Assembly (NCBI GenBank): GCA_964445985.1
Contig: CAYUMU010000054.1
Coordinates: 1-47,377, forward strand
Direction of reading: 5' to 3'
Source: CAYUMU01 sp964445985
GTDB lineage: Bacteria; Planctomycetota; Planctomycetia; Pirellulales; S012-138
Length of the DNA: 47,377 nt
This document shows positions 9,388 to 16,641 of the stretch, in pieces. Position 1 is the stretch's first letter. Each line of letters begins with the position of its first letter. The notes below the pieces were generated by a model. It was not told where the DNA came from. It did no database searches and saw only the letters and a list, made by a program, of their open reading frames with translations. The position numbers and the translations under genes are program-made.

Positions 9388-11007
9388 TCAGCTTCCCTCC
9401 GGTAAAAGAAACTCTCGGCACCGCGCGATCAGGCGGGGGATTTCACTCCCCTCTCGCAACGCTGCCTGCTCGCTCTGTTCGACGTGGAAGCGGCGCGCCA
9501 CCTGCTGGCAGATTTCATCCATCACTTTGACAGTCGCCGCGGCGAATTCCTCGATGAGCTTGGGCTCGAGATCGGTGAGCCATTGTTGCAGCGCGGCTTC
9601 GGCATCCACCGCCGACTCGACCTGCTGGCGGCGGCGCTTCGCCTGCCGCCAGTTATTCACGGCCACCAGGGAAATTCCCGCCCCCACGATCGTAATCCAG
9701 CCGGGCATGACCACGGCGACAGCCAGCGCGGCGGCTTCGAGCCCCGTGGCGCGGCCGTCGCGGCGGGAGGAAACGGGGAGCGCGGGGGCGGCGACGGTCG
9801 GTGGACGCATCTGGAGCGCGGCGGTGGTATTGATCGTGTCGCCGGCCGCGCGCAGTGCCGGCGGGCCATCGGCCTGCAGCGCATTTCGTAGCGTGGACAG
9901 GTAGGTGGCCGCGGCACGCTCGACAACTTTTCTTAGGCCATGAACCACGGTTGCCATTCCCTCGTGGCTGGTCGTTCGCTCGGGCGCGGCCCGCAAAATC
10001 GGCTTGAGGTTCCTCCGCAGTTGGCTGCACCCTTCGCGGAACACGGAATTCGCTTCCGCCAGCGCCAGACGGTGCTCGCGCGCCAACACCGACAGCGCCA
10101 GGTCGCGATGCTCGATGGCCGCCTGGCGCCGATCCGCCGTGGGCTGGGGCAGCGAGGCCTCGATCAAGGAAAGCAGCTCGTGCAGCCGCTCGCCAGGGTC
10201 GGCTGCCGCCGTTGTTTGGCACGCTGCCTGGTTCTTGATCCAGGCTTCCAGCGTGGGAAGAGAATCTGTGTGCAGGCGGCCCGGCTCGAGCATCTGCAGT
10301 TCCAGGCGGCCGTCGCCGACACACCGCACGTATCGCAGAAGCAGTTCCTCAACTTCGGCCTGATCGGCCGGGTCGGAAACCTGGTCGAGGAAGGTAACGC
10401 CCAGCACCACCGGGCAGCGCGTGAGCGGCAACACCTCTTCTTCGAGGATCTCCCGCTCCGCGGCAGACAATGCCTGGCGGGCGTCGATGCAAATTACGAT
10501 GGCCGCGGCCGAAAGAGCGTGGCGCAGGGCCAGCGACACATCTTGGCCCTCGGCCCGGCTTGCGGCAGGCGTATCGACCAGGTCGACCAACTCGAGAATC
10601 GGCGCCGCGCAGTCCAGCGATTGGGTATCTTCGGAGTGCGCATGGGCCGAAACCCGGCCGATGCGAACCGCATGCGCGCCGTTCTGCTTGTTAACGGAGA
10701 CGAGGTTCTGCCCCAACAACCGGTTGACGACGGTCGATTTGCCACGGCGATATTGCCCCATCACCACGATCGTTGGCCTGCCAGTGCCCTCCGCCGCGCC
10801 TGCCAGCGCTCGCAGCTCCAGCACGGTTTGGGGCGGCATGAAGGCCTGTTGCTCCACGAGTTCGGCCAGGCGGCGCAACGCCTGTTCGAGCGTACCGGCG
10901 ACCTCCTCGGCCGCGGGATCGGGCGGCGGCTTCAAGGCCACGCCGCATTCACCGCAGAATGCCGCTTCGGGGTCGGTTTGCCGCTGGCCGCACGCATGGC
11001 AATTCAT
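9388..11007 (-). CDS. zinc ribbon-dynamin-like GTPase B
   Basis: The protein has 539 residues. It starts with a Cys4 zinc ribbon (C3, C6, C18, C21), then helices, then a dynamin-type GTPase: G1 GQYRRGKST (84-92) and G3 DTPA (145-148, Ala replacing the usual Gly). The G4 region is TFLD (205-208), lacking the Lys of N/TKxD. It is therefore related to GTPase A but diverged in nucleotide-binding motifs. A helical region follows with a hydrophobic hairpin-like stretch at about 415-450 and a charged helical tail. The start overlaps the upstream membrane-protein gene by four bases (ATGA), and the stop is one base before the GTPase A start, so translation of the three is probably coupled. A complex with GTPase A is an inference. 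Confidence 0.87.
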   Translation of the reverse strand: MNCHACGQRQTDPEAAFCGECGVALKPPPDPAAEEVAGTLEQALRRLAELVEQQAFMPPQTVLELRALAGAAEGTGRPTIVVMGQYRRGKSTVVNRLLGQNLVSVNKQNGAHAVRIGRVSAHAHSEDTQSLDCAAPILELVDLVDTPAASRAEGQDVSLALRHALSAAAIVICIDARQALSAAEREILEEEVLPLTRCPVVLGVTFLDQVSDPADQAEVEELLLRYVRCVGDGRLELQMLEPGRLHTDSLPTLEAWIKNQAACQTTAAADPGERLHELLSLIEASLPQPTADRRQAAIEHRDLALSVLAREHRLALAEANSVFREGCSQLRRNLKPILRAAPERTTSHEGMATVVHGLRKVVERAAATYLSTLRNALQADGPPALRAAGDTINTTAALQMRPPTVAAPALPVSSRRDGRATGLEAAALAVAVVMPGWITIVGAGISLVAVNNWRQAKRRRQQVESAVDAEAALQQWLTDLEPKLIEEFAAATVKVMDEICQQVARRFHVEQSEQAALREGSEIPRLIARCREFLLPEGS

Positions 11008-11714
11008 GCTCCGCCTCCCGCTGATCTAGGGGTGCTTCGCAAGGGTGCGCCGCATCGCGTACAGTGGCGATTGGTGGAGGGCATTGCTGCCCCACAAGCC
11101 CCGCAGGCCACCTCGACCACCAGCACGCCGACAATGGCCGGCGCGCTGGAAGGGGCAGGCAGCAGCGACTCTCGCAGCAGTTTCTCGTGATCCTGCGACA
11201 ATTCTCGGCGCAGCCGGGCTTCATCGAGCTCCGCGTCCATTTCGCGGGTGATGATGAACCAGGCGAAAACCCAAACGCCTGTCACCCCCATACCGAACAC
11301 TTTGCCCAGGTGGCTGGTCGCGCTTGCGGCAGCAGTTTGCAGAATCGCCTCGGCGGTGGCGGCACTGAACAGCGGGCTCAGCGCGGCGGTAATGTAGGTG
11401 TCGAACCAAAGCGTAAGCAGCGACAGCAGCATGAATGCGCCGAGAGCGGCGTGGGCCAGCTTGCGAGACTGGAACCGCTCCACCAGCACAGTTGCCGCGA
11501 AGACAATGCCCGCCGCGAACGCCAGGACACGAACCAGCCCGCAACCCGAGGCGAACGCGCCGCAGGCGTACGGCAGGGCTGATTTCACGAGGTAGGAACC
11601 AACCGCCTCGGCCACGCCAGATGTCACGGTGTTGATGGTCGCGATGGAAACCATGGCCGAGAATAACAGCCACCCCAACGCGATTCTTACCACCGGGCTT
11701 TTGGGAATTGTCAT
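11004..11714 (-). CDS. four-helix membrane protein with C-terminal zinc ribbon
   Basis: The protein has 236 residues with about four transmembrane segments (around 8-30, 60-80, 88-110 and 135-156), a charged helix at 157-185 and a C-terminal Cys4 ribbon (C204, C207, C218, C221). I do not recognise the membrane domain. It sits between two dynamin-like GTPase genes, 33 bases after the large one and overlapping the next by ATGA, so it is probably part of the same assembly. Its zinc ribbon resembles those on GTPase B and the FHA-ABC protein. A role as membrane anchor or receptor for the GTPases is inferred. The first ATG has no strong ribosome-binding site. Confidence 0.78.
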   Translation of the reverse strand: MTIPKSPVVRIALGWLLFSAMVSIATINTVTSGVAEAVGSYLVKSALPYACGAFASGCGLVRVLAFAAGIVFAATVLVERFQSRKLAHAALGAFMLLSLLTLWFDTYITAALSPLFSAATAEAILQTAAASATSHLGKVFGMGVTGVWVFAWFIITREMDAELDEARLRRELSQDHEKLLRESLLPAPSSAPAIVGVLVVEVACGACGAAMPSTNRHCTRCGAPLRSTPRSAGGGA

Positions 11715-11747
11715 GCGCGCGCCCTTGGTTTGATGGTTGCATCCATG

Positions 11748-14348
11748 CTAAGTCTTGGCACACTCGCGGGAGCGGCTGAGCCCTCGGCAATGCGTGGTCG
11801 CCTGCTCCAGCAAATCCTTCAAGCGGTTGTCGTGCTCGCCCAGCCTGGTGCGAATCGCCCGCAGATGATTAAGCCTTTGCTGCTCGTGGCCCAGCGCCTG
11901 CTGCTCGTGGTGGATCACGCCTTGGATCCAGTTCTGAAAGGCAGTGGCGTCGTGGTACACGATCCCCGTGAGTTGCGTGCCGAGATGCCGCTCCAACGCG
12001 GCCGGGCCGATCGCCGCCTCGGAGGTTGACTCGCGGGTGAGTTGCTCGATCAATTCATCGATCGTCGCGGTGCACTGGTTTTTCAGCGCCTCGAATTTGC
12101 GGGTGTGCATCACTCCCTGCGCCAGCAAGGCCGCGATGCCGACAGCGGCGGCGGCGAGGCCTGCCGACGAGTTGGCCGTGGCGGCTCTCCCGCCCGCCCT
12201 CCCCAGGCTATACGTCAGGGCCTTCGTACCGCCCACGTACTTTTTGACCTTTGTCTGCACTTCCGCCCCCGCTGCCGCAAGCGATAGGCCCGCCGCGGGC
12301 GAAATCGCCTGAATCGTCACCGGTGGGGGGGGCGGCGCCGCCGTGGCCAACGTCTGGGATATTTTATACCGCTCCCACAATGGCTGCCGCGCCGCACCGA
12401 TAAGCTGTGCGATGGTCTGCGCGAAATGGGCGTCGATGCGTCCCCGGCACTCCGCGGCAATCTGCTCCAACTCGCCGGGCGTTTGTTCCTGGAATTCGTT
12501 CACCACCTGGGCGAGTTGCTGGCCTTGCGCGGCGGCCTCGAGCCGCCCTTTCACCTGCCCCCGGAATGCCGCCAACCGCGAACTCAGATCGGTTCGGAGC
12601 AGCTCGGAAATCTCCCGCCCCAGTTGCCGAATCCGCGGAACCAACGCCACGATCCCCTCATCGCACCAAGCGCGGGGATTGCGCAACTGCTGCTGCATCA
12701 GCGATTCGATGCGATGCCGATACCCTTGCTCGGCCTCGTCGATTTTTTCCGCCGTTTCGCGATGCGCATATTGAATTGAGTGGGCGCACCGGGCGGCGAC
12801 GGCGATGGAACGCTCGGCCTCGACGACTGCGAAGATGCGAGCCAGCTCGGCCCCGAACGCTTCGGCCGCGGGTCCCGTGGGCTGCTGCTTCAAGGCAGGC
12901 CGGGCCGCCACGGCGAACGCCAGAATCTCCTGCTCCGAGCGGCCGACCTCCTCGGCAAACCGCGCTCTTCCCACTTGCACGGCTTCGGCCACTTCTTGCT
13001 CGGCGTCGCCGCCGGAGCATTCGGCGCCGCTGATGGCCGCATCCAGTTTGGTCAACACGAGGAGAATATGCGGCGTCACCTCGCGAACTTGCCGCACGAA
13101 CGCCCGCGTCGATTCGCTGAGCGTCTGGGCGATGTCCGAAACCAGGATGCAGGCATCCGCCTGAGTCTGCAACGCGTGCCACGCCCGCTGGCGATTCTCC
13201 TCCGTAGCCGTGTTCACGCCGGGAGTGTCGATCAGCACCATGCCCTCGGGAAGCCGGTCGGTGGGAACTGCGAGGTGCAGCTCCTCAACCTCATGCCCCC
13301 GCTGATTCATGTCAGTCAATTGCTTGACCTCCTCCATGAATCGGACCAGGCGATCTTCGCGATGGCGCCGCCACGCATCTTGCGTGCTCTCCCAGCATGC
13401 TTGCCACTGGGCTCGAGTTGCCGGCAAATCGGCGAGCGCCTGCCGCAATGCCGCGAGTTGCATAGAGGTTCGTTCGATTGCCTGCTGCTGCTCGACTACC
13501 TGCTGCCGCATCGAAGCCGCAAGCTCGGCCGCCGCTCTTGCCCGGGCGGCCAATTCCGCAACGTGGCGCTTGCGCTGCTCCCATTGGGCAACCCGCGCAA
13601 GATGGTCCCGCCACTCCTGCTGTTCCCAGTGCTTCAATACGAGCCGGCCGACCCGATGGATGGTCGAGCGCCAGCCACCCGCCCGACGATACGCCCACGG
13701 CGCCTCGCTTTCCACCGCGCAAACCTCGACGCCAAATTGTTCTGTATCCCTGAGTTCCTGCTCGTAATCGCACTGCTGGTCGGCCGCATGGGCTTCCGCC
13801 GTGCTTGCTTTTCGCTCGCGCGCTTCGAGCACGTCGTTCATCTCCCCCAGGAGTTGCTCCAGCCGCTGCACTTCCGCGGGATGCGATACTGCCGACGTGT
13901 CGCACTGCCGCAGTTGCCCTTGCTGCTCGGCGGATGCGGTCGCAAAAGTTTCTTCGTGATCGGCAAACACCGCGTCGAAACTCTCCCATTCACCCGATTG
14001 CAGCCGGGCCCGGTAGTCAAGTCGCCGTCCACGGCGCAAGTAGCTCACGGTTCCGGTGCATTCACGTACCGCGGCCCCCAGCAATTCCATGCCCAATATG
14101 GCGTTCAACAGCGTGCTCTTGCCAGCCTTCTGCTCGCCGACGACGCACACGTAAACCTCGCTCCGACCCAGCCGGGAGCGCAGGTCAGCCACGATCTCGC
14201 AGATCTGCCCGGTCGTCGCGTCGCCCAGCCTTTCTCGATGCACCTCGAGTTCCGAGAGAGCCCCCAGGGCTTGCCGCACCTCCTCAACCACCCACTGCGT
14301 CGTCTCATCCAACGCGGTGCCATTCGCCCCGTCACACATAGTTCGCAT
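11748..14348 (-). CDS. large dynamin-like GTPase C with coiled-coil insertion
   Basis: The protein has about 866 residues from ATG 14348; the frame is open to 14477, but the extra residues look non-coding. G1 is GEQKAGKS (71-78), with a G2-like Thr in RECTGT (about 96-101). G3 is DTPG starting at Asp374, and G4 is TKLD (433-436). G1 and G3 are about 300 residues apart, against roughly 100 in GTPase A, because a long Glu/Gln/Arg-rich, heptad-like coiled-coil segment (about 130-360) is inserted. A helical stalk follows, then an Ala/Gly-rich hydrophobic region at about 690-770, and a helical tail. It is the first gene of the reverse operon. An alternative start is the ATG three codons further in. 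Confidence 0.85.
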   Translation of the reverse strand: MRTMCDGANGTALDETTQWVVEEVRQALGALSELEVHRERLGDATTGQICEIVADLRSRLGRSEVYVCVVGEQKAGKSTLLNAILGMELLGAAVRECTGTVSYLRRGRRLDYRARLQSGEWESFDAVFADHEETFATASAEQQGQLRQCDTSAVSHPAEVQRLEQLLGEMNDVLEARERKASTAEAHAADQQCDYEQELRDTEQFGVEVCAVESEAPWAYRRAGGWRSTIHRVGRLVLKHWEQQEWRDHLARVAQWEQRKRHVAELAARARAAAELAASMRQQVVEQQQAIERTSMQLAALRQALADLPATRAQWQACWESTQDAWRRHREDRLVRFMEEVKQLTDMNQRGHEVEELHLAVPTDRLPEGMVLIDTPGVNTATEENRQRAWHALQTQADACILVSDIAQTLSESTRAFVRQVREVTPHILLVLTKLDAAISGAECSGGDAEQEVAEAVQVGRARFAEEVGRSEQEILAFAVAARPALKQQPTGPAAEAFGAELARIFAVVEAERSIAVAARCAHSIQYAHRETAEKIDEAEQGYRHRIESLMQQQLRNPRAWCDEGIVALVPRIRQLGREISELLRTDLSSRLAAFRGQVKGRLEAAAQGQQLAQVVNEFQEQTPGELEQIAAECRGRIDAHFAQTIAQLIGAARQPLWERYKISQTLATAAPPPPPVTIQAISPAAGLSLAAAGAEVQTKVKKYVGGTKALTYSLGRAGGRAATANSSAGLAAAAVGIAALLAQGVMHTRKFEALKNQCTATIDELIEQLTRESTSEAAIGPAALERHLGTQLTGIVYHDATAFQNWIQGVIHHEQQALGHEQQRLNHLRAIRTRLGEHDNRLKDLLEQATTHCRGLSRSRECAKT

Positions 14349-14685
14349 CGCGTGATTCCCAAAATAGGCAAAGCCATCCGGTCCCCGGCGAGCCGTATGT
14401 CCGAATGTAGTGTCGCCTAATTGGGTGGGCGGAGTCAACAAATCCGTGAGACGAGTGAGACGAGGCAGCCGCCCCAACCAGCGGGTGAGTCAATGCGGAC
14501 ACCAAGCTCGGAACAGTTCACCGCCAGGCCATTCCCGCCTCATTTCACGGGGAATGCAACTCATCCCCCGGCACCAAGCACATGGCTGGCGTCCGGCGCC
14601 TGTCAAGCCAGTTGGCGACCAGGAGATCGCGTCTGGAGGCGAACCCCATCCAATGCCCAAGACCAGACAAACTCAGTCGGCCCTA
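14349..14685. other. region without a gene upstream of GTPase C
   Basis: About 340 bases hold no convincing coding sequence. The promoter of the reverse dynamin operon probably lies here, but I cannot place -35 and -10 boxes with confidence. Confidence 0.4.
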
Positions 14686-14771
14686 GCTAAGAGCCTATCA
14701 ATGACTCCCTCGCCCCTCGCGGGAGAGGGCCGGGGGTGAGGGGAAACAGGATTTTCGGATCGGCTCTAAGC
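14686..14771. repeat. MITE-like element with terminal inverted repeats and inner hairpin
   Basis: The ends are GCTAAGAGCC (14686-14695) and GGCTCTAAGC (14762-14771), which are inverted copies with one mismatch. Inside is a strong imperfect hairpin: CCCTCGCCCC (14707-14716) pairs with GGGGTGAGGG (14733-14742) with one G-T pair. The inner motif resembles CCCTCTCCC/GGGAGAGGG-type intergenic repeats seen in many planctomycete genomes, which I state from memory. No transposase is encoded. It lies 24 bases from an IS110 transposase remnant. Confidence 0.55.
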
Positions 14772-14795
14772 AATTGTAGACATCTGAGGTTTCAG

Positions 14796-14970
14796 TCAAG
14801 CGTTTTCCAGCAACTTTATCAGAGGGCTATTCGCCTTCTTTAGCTGCTTCACATAGTGGGCTTCATTGTACGGCACCCGGTCTTTCCACATGCGGAACAA
14901 GATGCGGATCCATTTGAACGCCAGAGCGCGTACGGCCGCGTTGGGCTTCTTGCCTTTGGCTCGCTGCGAC
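14796..14970 (-). pseudogene. IS110-type transposase, C-terminal remnant
   Basis: The reading frame ending at TGA 14796 encodes about 58 residues typical of the C-terminal tail of IS110/IS116-family transposases: a Lys-rich stretch, AVRALAFKWIRILFR, then WKDRVPYNEAHYVKQL. The upstream catalytic parts (DEDD domain and the Ser-containing IS116/110 domain) are missing; the similarity ends near 14970, where a short inverted repeat (GCAGGCA-TTC-TGCCTGC style) interrupts. I therefore call it a decayed fragment left by an insertion. The exact upstream boundary is uncertain. Confidence 0.6.
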
Positions 14971-14998
14971 TGGTAGAAAGCAGGCATTCTGCCTGCCA

Positions 14999-15494
14999 CA
15001 ATGGGGTTCGAAGTTGGATCAAGGCTGCTCTCAGTCGGGCGTTCGTCCCCGTTTTACTTAAGGTCGTATCGTCCCATTGTGTGCGAGGTGGCGGGGATTT
15101 GGCGATTCAACCCAAATTGTGGCGGGGAAGAATGGCTGGCCTACCATTACTTGCCTCGCGTCCCCAAGGCGTTGAGCCTAATTGATTATCCAGGTTGGTT
15201 GGCCAGATTCTTCTGGGGGCAAGTTGTGGGATGCGTTGGTGCGAATGGCTGGCTGTTTTGGCCACAACTTGACCCCAGCCACCCCGTCGCCAGACAGACA
15301 CCCAAACCAGCAATGCTAACCCGGTGAGATGTGGGTAACTTCATTCTTCTAAGCTCCTATCACATGGCGGCGGGCCAAGTCCACAGGAAATCCCCTTTGC
15401 GTCATTCTCGAAATCGGCCAATGGGACAGCACATGCACTAATAACACACATCAAAACGAACACTTGGAATCCCTCCCAGTTGGGCTGACCCTGC
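14999..15494. other. region without a supported gene
   Basis: About 500 bases next to the IS110 remnant. A forward frame of 108 codons (15001-15327) exists but has no recognisable domain, signal peptide or ribosome-binding site. I see no RNA gene. Confidence 0.4.
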
Positions 15495-16322
15495 TTAGTC
15501 GCCGGTGCCGGGCGTTACCAGGGGTTCGTTGGACCGGTCTTCGGTGTTGTTGTAGTCGGCCGGTTCTGCCTGGGTGGGGTCGAGGCCGCTGCGGTAGCCG
15601 CCGGGCACGCGCCAGTAGCGCGGGGGCGGATAAACGTACATGCCAGTGGAACCGAAGCCGGGCAGGTTGTAGCCGGCGGGCGTTGGCGCGCTGGGGCCGG
15701 GGGTTCCCTGGGGATTGAAAGGGGCATCGATCGAGCTGCCGGTGTGTTCGGCGTAGCCCAGCTTGACGTCGAGCGTACTGACCTTGCCGTTGGCGCCGGG
15801 GTGGATGACTTGTATTTTGACGGCTTGCCCTGGCTGGAGTTTGTCGAGCAGCTTCACGTACTGGGCCACCGAGTACAAACGTTCGTTGCCGATGGCGGTG
15901 ATGATGTCGTAACGCTCGATGCCGGCTTTCACCGCGGGCGACTCGGGGGCCACGTAGTTCACCACCAGGCCATAGCCGGGGCGACCGTCGAAGACCGGCA
16001 CGTGGGCAGCGAGCGGCCCGGATACCTCGCCGACAACCACGCCCAGGCTGGCGCGAAAGTGCGGGGCGTAGTGATGATGCAGGTAATCGCTGACCGCCGG
16101 CGACGAGGGGTAGAAATCGGGAGTGGAAGAGGGGGCCGAGGGCGCGGGTGTATCGGCCGAGGGTGTGGGGGGGCCAGCCGTGGGGGCAGGCGGAGAGGGC
16201 GCGCCTTCGCCAGGAGCCTGGGCCAACAGCGGCTGGCCGTACGCGAGGGCGGCCGCCGCCACCAGAGCCGTCACGCCTGGTGAGCGGGTATTCAGCAGGT
16301 TTTGTAACCAGTTCCGCGACAT
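15495..16322 (-). CDS. exported PDZ-domain protein
   Basis: The protein has 275 residues from ATG 16322, chosen over GTG 16337 because AAAGG precedes it at a suitable distance. It has an N-terminal signal peptide (hydrophobic Val/Ala stretch ending near AQA), a Pro/Ala/Ser-rich linker to about residue 80, and then a PDZ domain (about 90-190) with a GxGLVVNYV carboxylate-binding-like loop, VKAGIERYDIITAI and a closing strand. The tail is Pro/Gly/Tyr-rich. No protease domain is present, so it is not a DegP-type enzyme; a scaffold or regulator outside the inner membrane is more likely. The gene diverges from pckA. Confidence 0.82.
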   Translation of the reverse strand: MSRNWLQNLLNTRSPGVTALVAAAALAYGQPLLAQAPGEGAPSPPAPTAGPPTPSADTPAPSAPSSTPDFYPSSPAVSDYLHHHYAPHFRASLGVVVGEVSGPLAAHVPVFDGRPGYGLVVNYVAPESPAVKAGIERYDIITAIGNERLYSVAQYVKLLDKLQPGQAVKIQVIHPGANGKVSTLDVKLGYAEHTGSSIDAPFNPQGTPGPSAPTPAGYNLPGFGSTGMYVYPPPRYWRVPGGYRSGLDPTQAEPADYNNTEDRSNEPLVTPGTGD

Positions 16323-16641
16323 TCTTCTGCCTTTCACTGAGTAGTTCGGATGATCGTGATGCCGGGAGGCTTGAGCGGTTTGGGAGCAAGCGGAAGCACG
16401 TTCGCCTAGCCACCAGCGTAATCACCGGGCTGTCGTTCGCCAGAACCTGGGTCCACGTTTCTGGGGCGGCGATCTCCCCCCAGGCCAAACGGCGCCAATC
16501 CTGGGCCGCATCGTAAACATACCTTTATTCCAGGGCGCTTTACGTGGCCGCGAAAAACATATAATGCGGGCGAGCGCGCCGGCGGATTGCCCCCGCCCCC
16601 TTTTTGGCAGGCGAATTGCACTAAATTATGGAGACGCACAA
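16323..16641. other. divergent intergenic region, PDZ gene / pckA
   Basis: About 320 bases between divergent genes. The pckA-side promoter at 16539-16565 is listed separately. I see no coding sequence here. Confidence 0.5.
16539..16565 (+). promoter_or_regulatory. probable sigma-70-type promoter of pckA
   Basis: A perfect -10 hexamer TATAAT at 16560-16565 is preceded by TTTACG at 16539-16544 (four of six matches to TTGACA). The spacer is 15 bases, shorter than ideal. The leader to ATG 16642 would be about 70 bases. Confidence 0.5.

Noticed and set aside
9940..11190. Forward open frame of 416 codons opposite GTPase B
   Set aside because: Antisense shadow; the GTPase frame has P-loop and zinc-ribbon motifs.
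319..14348. Interpretation as an anti-phage defence island
   Set aside because: Dynamin-like proteins occur in some defence systems, but there is no nuclease, NTPase helicase, toxin pair, integrase or phage remnant nearby. The lipoprotein and exporter genes suggest an envelope role instead.
12780..14420. Forward open frame of 546 codons opposite the large dynamin-like GTPase
   Set aside because: It lies fully antisense to a gene with clear GTPase motifs; its translation has no domain and reflects GC-rich codon bias.
15001..15327. Forward open frame of 108 codons after the IS110 remnant
   Set aside because: No ribosome-binding site, domain or signal peptide; lies in a decayed insertion region.
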